Shown piece by piece: positions 17,285 to 26,925 of a stretch of 64,000 nucleotides of DNA; the first letter of the stretch is position 1; each line of letters begins with the position of its first letter. The position numbers and the translations under genes were made by a program. The notes under the pieces are model-generated. The model was not told the origin of the DNA, did no database searches, and was given only the letters and a program-made list of their open reading frames with translations. This DNA is from Fulvivirga ligni (GTDB lineage Bacteria > Bacteroidota > Bacteroidia > Cytophagales > Cyclobacteriaceae), in NCBI RefSeq assembly GCF_021389935.1, contig NZ_CP089979.1, positions 1,717,001 through 1,781,000 on the forward strand, given 5' to 3'.

Positions 17285-19414
17285 CTATTCTTCAAGCAAT
17301 TTGTTGAGTATATCCTTGGCTGCCTTGGCTATAACAGTGCCCGGACCAAATACACCAGCAACCCCTGCTTCATATAGAAAGTCATAATCTTTTGGAGGTA
17401 TTACGCCACCGGCTATTACCATGATATCTTCTCTACCCAGATTTTTAAGAGACTGGATGAGTTCAGGGATCAACGTTTTGTGCCCTGCTGCCAGGCTTGA
17501 AGCACCTATCACATGCACATCATTCTCAGTGGCTTGTCTGGCCACTTCTTCAGGTGTTTGGAATAATGGTCCAATGTCTACGTCAAAGCCCAGATCTGCA
17601 AAGCTTGTGGCTATTACCTTAGCACCTCTGTCGTGTCCGTCTTGGCCCATTTTGGCTACCATAATCCTGGGTCTTCTTCCTTCCAGCTCAGCAAACTGAT
17701 CTGAAAGTGCCTTAGCTTCTTTAAAGTTGCTATCCATTTTTGCTTCTTCTGAATATACGCCTGAAATTGATCTGATGGTGGCTTTGTGTCTTCCAAATTC
17801 TTTTTCCATAGCATCAGATATCTCACCTAATGAGGCTCTTTCTCTAGCAGCAACAACCGCAGCTTCCAGTAAATTGCCTTTCTCTTCTCCTGAAGCTATT
17901 CTGCTAATTCTCTCTAATGCAGCGGCCACCTTTTCCTTATCCCTGTTCGCTTTAAGCTCCTCTAATCTTTTGATCTGCTGCTCACGAACTTTGGTGTTAT
18001 CTACTTCCAATATGTCGAAATCAGGTTCTTCATCAGTTTGGTATTTATTTACACCTACTATTATGTCTTTCCCTGAATCTATTCTAGCCTGCTTTCTTGC
18101 AGCTGCCTCTTCAATCCTCATTTTAGGAAGGCCACTTTCAATAGCTTTGGCCATACCTCCTAACTCTTCCACCTCTTCTATTAAAGACCAAGCCTTCTGA
18201 ACTAACTCATCTGTGAGGCTTTCTACATAATATGAGCCACCCCAGGGATCAACCACCTTAGTAATATTGGTTTCCTTTTGAAGGTAAAGCTGCGTGTTCC
18301 TAGCTATCCGCGCAGAGAAATCTGTGGGAAGAGCTATTGCTTCATCAAGGGCGTTCGTATGTAAAGACTGTGTGTGTCCTAGTGCTGCGGCTAAAGCTTC
18401 AGTGCAGGTTCTTGCCACGTTGTTATATGGATCTTGTTCTGTTAAGCTCCAACCAGAGGTTTGGCAATGCGTGCGAAGTGCTAATGATTTGTCATTTTTA
18501 GGATTAAACTGCTTTACGAGTTTTGCCCATAGTAATCTGCCAGCCCTCATCTTGGCTATCTCCATAAAATGATTCATACCGATAGCCCAGAAAAAGGATA
18601 GTCGGGGAGCAAAATCATCAATATCTAATCCTGCTTTTATCCCTGCTCGAATATACTCCAATCCATCGGCAAGGGTATAGGCTAGCTCAATATCAGCAGT
18701 GGCACCAGCTTCCTGCATGTGGTAGCCGCTGATACTGATGGAGTTAAAGCGTGGCATATTCTGAGAAGTATATTCAAATATGTCAGCGATAATCTTCATG
18801 GATGGCAAAGGAGGGTAGATGTAGGTGTTCCTCACCATAAACTCCTTTAAGATATCATTTTGAATAGTACCGCTTAAGTCCTCCTTTTTTACCCCTTGCT
18901 CTTCTGCAGCTGCTATGTAAAAGGCCATAATTGGAATTACAGCACCGTTCATAGTCATAGAAACAGACATTTTATCCAGTGGTATTTGGTCAAATAACAC
19001 CTTCATATCCAGGATTGAATCTATTGCTACTCCCGCTTTGCCCACATCTCCGGTTACTCGCGGATGGTCTGAGTCATACCCTCGGTGTGTGGCAAGATCA
19101 AAGGCTACAGACAGACCTTTTTGACCCGCGGCCAAGTTTCGTCTGTAAAAGGCATTAGATTCTTCGGCGGTAGAAAAACCGGCATACTGACGAATGGTCC
19201 AGGGCCGTCCTGCGTACATAGTACTGTATGGTCCTCTTAAATAAGGCGGAATGCCTGCACTATAATTAGTATGTTCCAGTGTTTTAAAATCAGCTTCTGA
19301 ATAACCTGATTTTACCTCTATTTTTTCAGCTGATTGCCAGGTGGGCTGATTTGAAAGATCTTTCGCTTCAGGCTTAAACTGGTTATATTTTATTTTATCG
19401 AAATCTGGCTTCAT
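17285..19414 (-). CDS. mutB: Methylmalonyl-CoA mutase, large (catalytic) subunit
   Basis: A 709-residue adenosylcobalamin enzyme that interconverts succinyl-CoA and (R)-methylmalonyl-CoA. The TIM barrel begins with the substrate-binding stretch around [16 protein letters not shown], followed by [20 protein letters not shown]. The C-terminal cobalamin domain carries the base-off motif DGHDRG near residue 586 (the His ligand to cobalt), followed by SSLAAGH and IAGGVIPP. Length is normal. The start codon overlaps the stop of mutA by one base (TAATG), so the two subunits are translationally coupled. Role: propionate, odd-chain or branched amino-acid metabolism. Confidence 0.96.
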   Translation of the reverse strand: MKPDFDKIKYNQFKPEAKDLSNQPTWQSAEKIEVKSGYSEADFKTLEHTNYSAGIPPYLRGPYSTMYAGRPWTIRQYAGFSTAEESNAFYRRNLAAGQKGLSVAFDLATHRGYDSDHPRVTGDVGKAGVAIDSILDMKVLFDQIPLDKMSVSMTMNGAVIPIMAFYIAAAEEQGVKKEDLSGTIQNDILKEFMVRNTYIYPPLPSMKIIADIFEYTSQNMPRFNSISISGYHMQEAGATADIELAYTLADGLEYIRAGIKAGLDIDDFAPRLSFFWAIGMNHFMEIAKMRAGRLLWAKLVKQFNPKNDKSLALRTHCQTSGWSLTEQDPYNNVARTCTEALAAALGHTQSLHTNALDEAIALPTDFSARIARNTQLYLQKETNITKVVDPWGGSYYVESLTDELVQKAWSLIEEVEELGGMAKAIESGLPKMRIEEAAARKQARIDSGKDIIVGVNKYQTDEEPDFDILEVDNTKVREQQIKRLEELKANRDKEKVAAALERISRIASGEEKGNLLEAAVVAARERASLGEISDAMEKEFGRHKATIRSISGVYSEEAKMDSNFKEAKALSDQFAELEGRRPRIMVAKMGQDGHDRGAKVIATSFADLGFDVDIGPLFQTPEEVARQATENDVHVIGASSLAAGHKTLIPELIQSLKNLGREDIMVIAGGVIPPKDYDFLYEAGVAGVFGPGTVIAKAAKDILNKLLEE

Positions 19415-20544
19415 TATTCTTCGTTCAATTTAGATTGAAACTCGGTCCACGCTTGCTGGCTTATTTGGTCAATAAGTGTTTCCAAATAATAAGATCCTGC
19501 TACAGGATCATTCACCTTGTTTAAATAAGCTTCTTCCTTCAAAATCAGGCTTGTGTTCACGGCCATGCGCTTAAGTAGCGAGCTATCCTCATCAGAAGGT
19601 TTTATTAAAATACCATTGCATCCACCAATGATGGCAGCCATGCAGGCTGTGGTAGACTTGAGTAGGTTAGCTTGTGGCTCATAAGCTTCATTGTTCCATG
19701 CGTGAGATGTGCCTAAAATATATAAATCTTCTGGTAAAAAGCTTTCATGTCCATAAGCCTGAGCTATTTGATACACCAGGCGTCTTATCGCTTTGATTCT
19801 GGCGATTTCCTCAAAATACCCTGTGCTAAGAGGGACATTTATAAACAAAGAATCAAATATCTGCTGGCTGGTAACGCCTTCATCAGTAAGATTTTCGATG
19901 GTGTGCACCAGCGATGTGAGGCCATGAGCTACTGACTCCGTAAAGCTTAGATCTGACGGTAGCTCAATTTGTATGCTCTTCAAATGCGGAAATGCTTCCA
20001 GATTTGTGTTGCTTAGGTACTCATCACTATTGCTACTCATTATGAGGCCTACAATATCTTCGGCTTTAAAGTTAGAATCAGCTAAAAAACTTACATAGTT
20101 GTTAAGGTGTGTTTTAGCATTTTCTGAAAGCATTAAAGAGATGTTGCAGTAGGCGGGAAGTATGTCTTTTAGCAGTTCATCAAAGTTGACAATCTTGTTT
20201 TTTTCAAGATCAAAAATAATTCCTGTCGCACCGTTGTTGAGTGCTGCAAGGGCAATTTCATTGGCCTCTTTTTCAGAGTTTACTTTTAATAATTGAAAGT
20301 TGTCCCAATATCTCGACTCGCCGTTCGTTTCTCTATTGTTAAAAAGCCTATTATCAAAGTGAGATTGTTTAAAAGTGATGTCACTATTATCATAGTAAGG
20401 ATTTAAGGTTATTTTAGGGTCTGGTTGCCACGAATACTGCTCAAAAACGTTGTTCCCTTTGAGGTCTTTTTCTGTGACTTTCAGCCATTCATCTTTAGAA
20501 TTAGACTTGAAATCTTTGAATAGTTCCTTATGTCGATTACTCAT
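19414..20544 (-). CDS. mutA: Methylmalonyl-CoA mutase, small subunit
   Basis: A 376-residue partner of the catalytic subunit, with the mutase barrel fold but no cobalamin-binding motif. Family landmarks are [12 protein letters not shown] (residues 348-359), [22 protein letters not shown] and [13 protein letters not shown]. Actinobacterial small subunits are above 600 residues; this short version keeps the barrel and lacks the whole C-terminal cobalamin domain. It comes first in the two-gene operon, with a one-base overlap to mutB. The 5' end faces dnaA across a 271-base AT-rich divergent region. Confidence 0.92.
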   Translation of the reverse strand: MSNRHKELFKDFKSNSKDEWLKVTEKDLKGNNVFEQYSWQPDPKITLNPYYDNSDITFKQSHFDNRLFNNRETNGESRYWDNFQLLKVNSEKEANEIALAALNNGATGIIFDLEKNKIVNFDELLKDILPAYCNISLMLSENAKTHLNNYVSFLADSNFKAEDIVGLIMSSNSDEYLSNTNLEAFPHLKSIQIELPSDLSFTESVAHGLTSLVHTIENLTDEGVTSQQIFDSLFINVPLSTGYFEEIARIKAIRRLVYQIAQAYGHESFLPEDLYILGTSHAWNNEAYEPQANLLKSTTACMAAIIGGCNGILIKPSDEDSSLLKRMAVNTSLILKEEAYLNKVNDPVAGSYYLETLIDQISQQAWTEFQSKLNEE

Positions 20545-20815
20545 GATTTTCTATGTAAGGTTATCTGGTAAAGTTACCCGTTTTTAATTAACTTGAACAG
20601 TTATGTACGATAACCGATGAAATTGTAAAAATTAAGGTTAGAATATATATAATATAATATGTGTCTTTCGCATGAAGAAAAAATACCCGGAAAAATTTCT
20701 TTGTAAAATAGAGCTATAGGTCTCTTTTAAGTTCGTGATTTTTTTCTCAAATTTGTTACCCTTTTCTCTAAAAGGCGAAATTATTAAACCATTCTATTTA
20801 TTAGATTAGCAATAC
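20545..20815. promoter_or_regulatory. AT-rich divergent region between mutA and dnaA
   Basis: A 271-base divergent intergenic stretch. It contains an alternating AT tract (about 20643-20661) and a small palindrome, GTTAT then five bases then ATAAC (20600-20614). I searched for DnaA boxes of the TTATnCACA type and see none that match fully. It must hold the promoters of both genes and could be near an origin, but the sequence alone does not show one. Confidence 0.4.
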
Positions 20816-22240
20816 ATGAGCACTGAATGTGAATCAGTATGGGAGGATTGCCTGCGGGTAATCAAAGAGAGCGTGGCTGAGCAGAGTTTTAACACTTGGT
20901 TCAAGCCGATATCTCCACTAAAATGTGCGAATGAAGTACTCACAATTCAGGTGCCTAGTCAGTTTTTCTATGAATGGTTAGAAGAGCACTACGTGCATGT
21001 ACTAAAGAAGGCGATCACTTCTGTGATGGGGCCAAATGCACGTCTGGAATATTCGGTTATCGTAGATAGAGGTAATAGCAAGAGTCAGCCACTATCTGTA
21101 AACCTGCCGAATCGTACTGCTCCTAAAAACGGCAACTTCAATGCTAACGGAACTAAGGATGATTATGTGTCTCCATTCCAGCTGAAGTCCGTAGATTCTT
21201 TATATCAGGAATCTCAATTAAATCCGAATAATACATTTGATTCTTACATCGAGGGAGATTGCAATAGGTTGGCAAGATCTGCTGGTTATGCAGTGGCTCA
21301 GAAGCCTGGTGTTACTTCATTCAATCCATTGATGTTATACGGCGGTGTTGGCCTTGGTAAAACTCACCTGGTGCAAGCCATTGGAAATGAGATAAAGAAT
21401 AACAAAGTAAACAGCTTTGTATTATATGTGTCTTCTGAGAAATTCACCAATCAGTTTATTGATGCCCTGAGAAATAATAAGATTCAGGAGTTTCAAAACT
21501 ACTATATGCAAGTTGATATCCTCATTATTGATGATGTTCAGTTCCTTGCAGGCAAAGAAAGAACTCAGGAGATTTTCTTCCATATTTTTAATCACCTTCA
21601 TCAGGCAGGTAAGCAAATAGTGATGACTAGTGACTGCCCTCCGAGAGATCTTAAAGGTCTTCAGGAAAGGTTGCTTTCTAGGTTCAAATGGGGACTTACT
21701 GCAGATTTACAGCAGCCTGATTATGAGACCAGAATTGCCATTATTCAGCGTAAAATGCAATCTGATGGTATTTATATTCCTGAAAATGTAATTGAATATC
21801 TGGCTTATAGCGTAGATACCAATATCAGAGAGCTGGAAGGTGTGCTTATTTCACTTATTGCGCATGCTTCTTTAAGTCGGGTAGATATTGATCTGGAGCT
21901 GGCAAAGCAGACTTTGAAGAATATTGTTCATGATATAGAAACTGAGGTAGGTATAGACTACATTCAGAAAACTGTGAGCGAATACTTTAAGGTAGATGTA
22001 GACTCACTCAAGGATAAAATAAGGAAGAAGGAAATAGTAATAGCACGTCAGGTGGCTATGTATTTTTCAAAGGAATATACTAACCATTCTTTGAAGTCCA
22101 TTGGTTATCACTTCGGTGGTAGAGATCATAGTACTGTAATACATGCAGTACAGTCAGTGAATGATATGATGGATACTAACGCCCCTTTCAAATCTCAAGT
22201 AGAAGAGCTGAGAAAAAAGCTCAAAATGAAAGCGGTTTAA
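20816..22240 (+). CDS. dnaA: Chromosomal replication initiator DnaA
   Basis: A 474-residue AAA+ initiator. Domain I is at the N-terminus (WEDCLRVIKESV), with a short linker near 95-115. The ATPase domain has Walker A GGVGLGKTH near 176-185, Walker B IIDDVQFL near 240 and the arginine-finger region LLSRFKWGL. Domain IV at the C-terminus carries the DNA-binding signature FGGRDHSTVIHA. Full length. It binds DnaA boxes and opens the origin. dnaN is not next to it, which is usual in Bacteroidota. The 3' end overlaps the convergent MocR gene by four bases. Confidence 0.97.
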   Translation: MSTECESVWEDCLRVIKESVAEQSFNTWFKPISPLKCANEVLTIQVPSQFFYEWLEEHYVHVLKKAITSVMGPNARLEYSVIVDRGNSKSQPLSVNLPNRTAPKNGNFNANGTKDDYVSPFQLKSVDSLYQESQLNPNNTFDSYIEGDCNRLARSAGYAVAQKPGVTSFNPLMLYGGVGLGKTHLVQAIGNEIKNNKVNSFVLYVSSEKFTNQFIDALRNNKIQEFQNYYMQVDILIIDDVQFLAGKERTQEIFFHIFNHLHQAGKQIVMTSDCPPRDLKGLQERLLSRFKWGLTADLQQPDYETRIAIIQRKMQSDGIYIPENVIEYLAYSVDTNIRELEGVLISLIAHASLSRVDIDLELAKQTLKNIVHDIETEVGIDYIQKTVSEYFKVDVDSLKDKIRKKEIVIARQVAMYFSKEYTNHSLKSIGYHFGGRDHSTVIHAVQSVNDMMDTNAPFKSQVEELRKKLKMKAV

Positions 22241-23691
22241 ATAATCTCCTTCAATATATCAAAAGCCCTATCCATTTCTGATGGTGTTAATGAAGCAAAT
22301 CCTAGTCTCATAGCGTTTTGCTCTTTCACATGCTTTTTGTCTACATTTAGATGTAATCCTCTTTCATTGGCTCTTTCTAATAATTCATGAGGTTTCAGCT
22401 GATCTTTGAAGATGGTCCATATGGCCATGCCACCTTCGGGCATTTCGAAATCAGCATGAGGTTTAAGATGTTGCTGCATCAGTCTGTAAAAATGGTCCTT
22501 CCGATGAGAATACTCCCTGATTACCTTTTTTAAATGACGGTCTAGCTCACCAGATTTTATGCTTTCAGCTATAACTCTCTCCACAATCTGGTCACCCTGA
22601 CGATCAACAATTCTGCGTGCTCTGGATAGAGATTCTATCAGTTGTGGGCTTGCCGCTACGTAGCCAACCCGGATTGTGGGTGCATAAATTTTACTGAATG
22701 AGCCTATGTAGGCTACATGTGCGCCGCCAAGATTTAAGCTGGCAAGTGGTAGGAGAGGGCTGCTATTGTAATGAAAGTCATAGTCGTAGTCATCTTCTAT
22801 AATGAGGAAATTATACTTGATGGAAAGCTCTAGTAGTCTAATCCGCCTTTCGTTGGATAAGGTTACTGTGGTGGGGAAATGATGATGTGGGGTGATGTAA
22901 ACCAGACTCACTTTTTGTTTTTTACATAGAGCTTCAAGTTCGTCGGTATTGAGACCTTCGTTATCTATGGTCACCCTCATCAGTTGAGCCCCGGAATATT
23001 GAATGGTCCAGTCGGCGGCGTCATAACTGGTGTTGCCTACTACTGCAGTTTTATCGGGAGCCAGCAGTGTGGTAGCTAATAGAAATATGCCCATCTGACT
23101 ACCTCTGGTGATCAGGATATTTTCTGGGGTTACGGGCATGCCTCGGGTTTCGCTGAGGTATTGGGCTAGTTCAGTTCGTAAAGTTATATCTCCCTTAACA
23201 TCTGCATATTTCAGTAGATGCTCTCCGTAGTTGCTCCTGGCGATGGATCTGCATTCCTTATATATCCAATCAATAGGAGCAAGCCTGTGATCTGGTGACC
23301 CGTCATTTATTTCTATAAACTGTTTGGGTTTTGATTTGAATGATGGAATGTAGTTATAGTTGTTATGATCAATGGTGTCTTGCTTTACTTCATGGGGTGG
23401 TGTGGCTTCAAGCTTTCTGGCTTCTAATAAGGGTAGTTTGTTGCTTACAAAGGTGCCTCTTGAGGTATCTGTGAAGAGCCAGCCCTGGGCAATAAGCTCG
23501 TCATAAGCCTGAATGATAGTTTTTCTATTTACCTGAAGTTCATCTGCTAAAGCTCGAGATCCTGGCATTTTTAGCCCTTTCGAAAGATTGCCGTTAAAAA
23601 TGAGCTTCGTTATTTGATTGGCAATTTGCAGATAAACAGGTGTATTTCTGCTTTTATCAATTGAGAGTGCCGACTTCCATGGAAATATCAT
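22237..23691 (-). CDS. MocR-type transcription regulator (GntR winged helix fused to fold-type I aminotransferase)
   Basis: A 484-residue protein. Residues about 15-80 form a GntR winged helix (LQIANQITKLIFNGNLSKG then PGSRALADELQVNRKT). The rest is an aminotransferase-like domain with the GSFSKIYAPTIRVGY PLP-lysine motif and IIEDDYDYDF. MocR proteins such as PdxR sense PLP and control vitamin B6 or amino-acid genes. Here the divergent neighbour is a flavin split-barrel protein of the pyridoxamine-oxidase fold, which supports a B6-linked target. A 36-base palindromic stretch lies between them. Specific ligand unproven. Confidence 0.9.
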   Translation of the reverse strand: MIFPWKSALSIDKSRNTPVYLQIANQITKLIFNGNLSKGLKMPGSRALADELQVNRKTIIQAYDELIAQGWLFTDTSRGTFVSNKLPLLEARKLEATPPHEVKQDTIDHNNYNYIPSFKSKPKQFIEINDGSPDHRLAPIDWIYKECRSIARSNYGEHLLKYADVKGDITLRTELAQYLSETRGMPVTPENILITRGSQMGIFLLATTLLAPDKTAVVGNTSYDAADWTIQYSGAQLMRVTIDNEGLNTDELEALCKKQKVSLVYITPHHHFPTTVTLSNERRIRLLELSIKYNFLIIEDDYDYDFHYNSSPLLPLASLNLGGAHVAYIGSFSKIYAPTIRVGYVAASPQLIESLSRARRIVDRQGDQIVERVIAESIKSGELDRHLKKVIREYSHRKDHFYRLMQQHLKPHADFEMPEGGMAIWTIFKDQLKPHELLERANERGLHLNVDKKHVKEQNAMRLGFASLTPSEMDRAFDILKEII

Positions 23692-23734
23692 TGGACCATC
23701 TGTTTATTTAAAAATGGAGCCTTAAGGTAATCCA

Positions 23735-23770
23735 ATTTTATTTTATTATTGATACGTACTTTAATAAAAT
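23735..23770. promoter_or_regulatory. Putative MocR operator: inverted ATTTTATT / AATAAAAT
   Basis: In the 84-base divergent region between the MocR gene and the split-barrel gene, ATTTTATT occurs at 23735-23742 and again at 23740-23747. Its reverse complement AATAAAAT is at 23763-23770. Position and symmetry suit a regulator site, but low complexity makes chance likely. Confidence 0.35.
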
Positions 23771-23775
23771 ATGTA

Positions 23776-24426
23776 ATGGATTCTTACGAAGTAAATCACC
23801 GAAATCAGGTAAAAAGAGTAGCTAAAAGAGGCGCTTATGATAAAGAAACAGTTTATCGCATACTTGATTCATCATTTATGTGCCATGTGAGTTTTGTTGT
23901 TGATGGTCAGCCGTTTATAATACCCACATTATATGGCAGAGATGGTAATACTATTTTTCTGCACGGTGCTACTACCAGCAGAATGATCAAAAATTTGCAG
24001 AATGGTTTTGATATTTCGCTTGCTGTAACTCATGTGGATGGTATTGTACTGGCTCGTTCTATTTTTCATCATTCAGCTAATTATCGCTCTGTAGTGGTTT
24101 TTGGCAAGGCAAAATTGGTGGCAGAGGAAGATAAAATAAGAGCTTTGGAAGTGATCTCTGATCAGGTTATCAATGGTCGCTGGTCTGAGGTGAGGCCTCC
24201 AAGTGCTAAGGAATTAAAAGCAACTTCGGTACTCGCTATCGATATTGAGCAGGCATCGGCAAAAATTCGTGAAGGAGGCCCTGGTGATGATCAAGAGGAT
24301 ATGATACTTGATGTATGGGCAGGAGTAATTCCATTTAAATTACAAGCTATGGAACCTATAACAGATGAGCTTTGTAGTAAGGGGGAGTTGCCTACTTCGG
24401 TAGTCAACTTTTATAAAAGTTCTTAA
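23776..24426 (+). CDS. Pyridoxamine 5'-phosphate oxidase family protein (FMN-binding split barrel)
   Basis: I start at the ATG at 23776, giving 216 residues; a TTG at 23749 would add nine residues that look like promoter sequence. The protein has the split-barrel pattern of the NimA/PPOX superfamily: SFMCHVSFVVDGQPFIIPT, LYGRDGNTIFLHGATTSRM and SVVVFGKAKLV. Such proteins bind FMN, F420 or heme. True PdxH active-site residues are not obvious, so pyridoxamine oxidation should not be assumed. Divergent from a MocR-type regulator, a frequent pairing, so it is probably that regulator's target. Confidence 0.82.
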   Translation: MDSYEVNHRNQVKRVAKRGAYDKETVYRILDSSFMCHVSFVVDGQPFIIPTLYGRDGNTIFLHGATTSRMIKNLQNGFDISLAVTHVDGIVLARSIFHHSANYRSVVVFGKAKLVAEEDKIRALEVISDQVINGRWSEVRPPSAKELKATSVLAIDIEQASAKIREGGPGDDQEDMILDVWAGVIPFKLQAMEPITDELCSKGELPTSVVNFYKSS

Positions 24427-24701
24427 ATTATATCTGTGCACTAATATTATATAAGTATCATCTTGTATTAAGGCGTGATTTTTTATAGAAAAGCAATCGA
24501 AAGTTATGTTATAACTGAGATTACCATTACTTTTAGTCTATAAATCTAAACAATTTTTTAATATTTTGGTTTCAGGAATTTTTTATGATTTTTATGAGTT
24601 GTTAATGCTCTCCTGAAATTGATTCGTATCAACCAATCACCCTTTTAAGTAAGAAAACGATTGATCGAGGCTAGTGGGGAAGAAAGGTAAAACAGAACAA
24701 G

Positions 24702-25805
24702 ATGAAGATTAAGTTTAATGGCCGGAAAAATCCGGGTTTTTATGCGGAAGTAAGAACTGAAGTTGATAATTATTTCAAGCAAAATAATATTGGGAAACAC
24801 GCCAATGCCGAAATGGTATTGAAAACGGTTTTCTTCTTATCCGCCCTTGTAGGATTCTATCTTTTAATCGTCTTGGGAGGATTTAATATGTATGTGAATC
24901 TTCTGTTAGCCATCGTTCTCGGAATGGTGCAGGCTTTTATCGGATTCAATGTATGTCATGATGCTATACACGGGTCTTACTCTGGTAAGAGAAAGGTAAA
25001 TGAAATATTAAGTCTGTCATTTAATTTGATAGGTGCTAATGCATATGTGTGGAAGATTACTCATAATCAGGTTCACCATACTTACACTAATATTCCGGGG
25101 CATGATGAAGACTTAGATGTGGCTCCAGGTTTAGTACGTCTTTCTCCACAGGAGGAAATGAAACCTATGATGAGGTATCAGCATTTGTATGCTTTCTTTC
25201 TTTATGGTTTGGCCTCACTGTCTTGGGTTTTTCGAAAAGATTATGTGAAGTTTTTTGCTAAGCAGATAGGGTATACTGATAATTCCAATCATCCTAAAAA
25301 GGAGTACTTTAATTTATTCTTCTATAAAATTCTTTACTACACTGTCTTTATTGTAGTGCCTTTAATAGTGATGGATATTACATGGTGGCAGTTTATCATT
25401 GGCTTTTTTATGATGCACTGGGCAGAAGGGTTAGTGCTTGGTCTTGTGTTTCAGCTTGCTCATGTGGTAGAAGGGACAGACTTTCCGGAGCCATGTAGTG
25501 AGGGTAAGGTAGATGAAAGCTGGGCTATTCATCAGATGATGACTACGGCGAACTTTTCAAGAAAGAGTGCGGTGGCTAAGTTTTTCTGCGGTGGTCTTAA
25601 TTTTCAGGTAGAGCACCATTTATTCCCGAACATTTGTCATGTTCATTATCCTGAAATATCAAAAATTGTGGAGCGCGTAGCTCATAGACACGGCGTGCCT
25701 TATCATGAGAATAAGACCTTTGGCGGTGCATTGGCCTCTCATTATAGAATGCTGAGAAAATTTGGTAAAGAAGCAGAAATGGTGCTTAAGCCGGTTAGGG
25801 CTTAA
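24702..25805 (+). CDS. Membrane fatty acid desaturase (acyl-lipid type)
   Basis: A 367-residue membrane di-iron desaturase. The three histidine boxes are present: H86DAIH in box 1, H121NQVHH in box 2, and QVEHH near residue 304 in box 3 (the Q/EVEHH form of front-end and linoleoyl-type enzymes). Hydrophobic segments lie around 43-85, 165-180, 212-235 and 230-255. There is no fused cytochrome b5 domain, so electrons come from a separate ferredoxin or cytochrome. Probable role: membrane unsaturation in response to cold. Single gene behind a 275-base region with no recognised site. Its end overlaps the convergent small ORF by four bases. Confidence 0.92.
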   Translation: MKIKFNGRKNPGFYAEVRTEVDNYFKQNNIGKHANAEMVLKTVFFLSALVGFYLLIVLGGFNMYVNLLLAIVLGMVQAFIGFNVCHDAIHGSYSGKRKVNEILSLSFNLIGANAYVWKITHNQVHHTYTNIPGHDEDLDVAPGLVRLSPQEEMKPMMRYQHLYAFFLYGLASLSWVFRKDYVKFFAKQIGYTDNSNHPKKEYFNLFFYKILYYTVFIVVPLIVMDITWWQFIIGFFMMHWAEGLVLGLVFQLAHVVEGTDFPEPCSEGKVDESWAIHQMMTTANFSRKSAVAKFFCGGLNFQVEHHLFPNICHVHYPEISKIVERVAHRHGVPYHENKTFGGALASHYRMLRKFGKEAEMVLKPVRA

Positions 25806-26110
25806 GCATATTGTTTGAGCATTTCTTCAGTAATATCTACCCCTCCATTTAAGTTAGAATGTAAAGAATTAATGGTGTGGGTAGGCCCCTGCAGGCCCCA
25901 CCAACCTAAAAATATTGAAAGCAAAGTAAATCCTATGCTGTGCTTGGTGGTGGATTCTCCTGATCTTATAAAATAAATATCGCTGGTTTTTTTGTAGGTA
26001 AGTATTAGTATGGAAATACAATACTGAAAGGTGACAAATTTGCCCCCATTCTTTAACTCTTGACTAATCTGATCGGTAGTCAGAGAGTCTATATTTCTGA
26101 TAATAGGCAT
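25802..26110 (-). CDS. Conserved hypothetical protein, 102 residues, one membrane segment
   Basis: Function not recognised. The N-terminal half is polar (NIDSLTTDQISQELKNGGKF) and passes into two strand-like hydrophobic runs (VTFQYCISILILTY, then SDIYFIRSGES). A membrane segment then ends in FLGWWGLQGPTHTI. The GWWG...GP block recalls a small Bacteroidota family whose members share the GGKFV-FQYCIS and SIYFI blocks. Tail region is DITEEMLKQ. Codon use is like the neighbours. Single gene; the 3' end overlaps the desaturase gene by four bases. Confidence 0.65.
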   Translation of the reverse strand: MPIIRNIDSLTTDQISQELKNGGKFVTFQYCISILILTYKKTSDIYFIRSGESTTKHSIGFTLLSIFLGWWGLQGPTHTINSLHSNLNGGVDITEEMLKQYA

Positions 26111-26493
26111 CGGTTAGGTGATTAAGTTGGTCCTACTCTTAAGGCTTTTCGGCACGCCCCGTTTAAATGGTTACTGGTCTCCGTTTGTACATTTAATAGG
26201 GTTGAACTTGAACAAGGTAGCCCAAATTCGTTATAATAAAAATATGTATTATGTAATTTACACAAGCGGTAGTTTTATTAAGTGAATATTATGTTCGTAT
26301 TATTACTAATGTATGAATAGGGTCAACTAAATGGCATATGTGACTGTTTGATGGCTTGAAAGCAATGAGAAAAATGTATTTTTGAATACTTTGGACCGCT
26401 TTCATACTCTCATGTTGGAAGTGAGATCCGATGTCAGATTTTTACATTAAAGGAAGGGTGAGTAATAGGTTGCCTTTGGAGAGATAATTTAAA
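26111..26493. other. 383-base intergenic region without recognised features
   Basis: No convincing ORF, RNA gene or terminator seen. The region is AT-rich. It must hold promoters for the reverse-strand hypothetical gene and the forward HAD-like gene, but no element stands out. Confidence 0.5.
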
Positions 26494-26925
26494 ATGATAA
26501 CACGAGCGATAGTAAAGGCATTTCAACATGCTAAGAATAAGGGGTGGGATAAAACATATTGGGCCTTTGATATTCATGATACCATTATAAAACCTAACTG
26601 GTCTACAAAGGAGATTCCTACAGATTTTTATCCATTAGCTAAGGAAACTCTGCAGCTGATCACCCAAAGGGATGATGTGGTTTGTATTCTCTATACTTGC
26701 TCACACCCGCATGAGCTGGATAACTATGTGAATTTTTTCAAATCTCATGATATTCATTTCGATTATGTAAATGAAAATCCTGAGGTTGAAAGCCAGAAAT
26801 ATGGATATTATGAGCGAAAGCCCTATTTTAATGTGCTTTTTGAAGATAAAGCTGGTTTTGATCCTTTGGAAGATTGGCGGGAAGTGCTTGATCTGATGAA
26901 GAGCGAGCAGTTTAGTCTAAAATAA
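26494..26925 (+). CDS. HAD-like hydrolase-fold protein, 143 residues
   Basis: HAD-like signatures: motif I is WAFDIHDTI (Asp26 nucleophile position), motif II is ILYTCSHP (Ser/Thr position near residue 70), and FEDKAGFDPLEDW near 118-130 resembles the acidic motif IV. In classical HAD phosphatases motif I reads D-x-D-x-T. Here the second Asp position holds His28, with an Asp one residue later, so acid-base chemistry may differ. There is no cap domain, so the protein is minimal. Its stop overlaps by one base the start of a PRPP-synthetase-like gene. The two are therefore coupled, probably in nucleotide or ribose-phosphate metabolism. Substrate unknown. Confidence 0.65.
   Translation: MITRAIVKAFQHAKNKGWDKTYWAFDIHDTIIKPNWSTKEIPTDFYPLAKETLQLITQRDDVVCILYTCSHPHELDNYVNFFKSHDIHFDYVNENPEVESQKYGYYERKPYFNVLFEDKAGFDPLEDWREVLDLMKSEQFSLK

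Noticed and set aside
17421-18572. Plus-strand ORFs inside mutB
   Set aside because: Ser/Ala-rich antisense shadows of a well conserved enzyme.
23749-23776. TTG start of the split-barrel protein
   Set aside because: Its first nine residues overlap the palindromic promoter region; ATG at 23776 gives the normal start.
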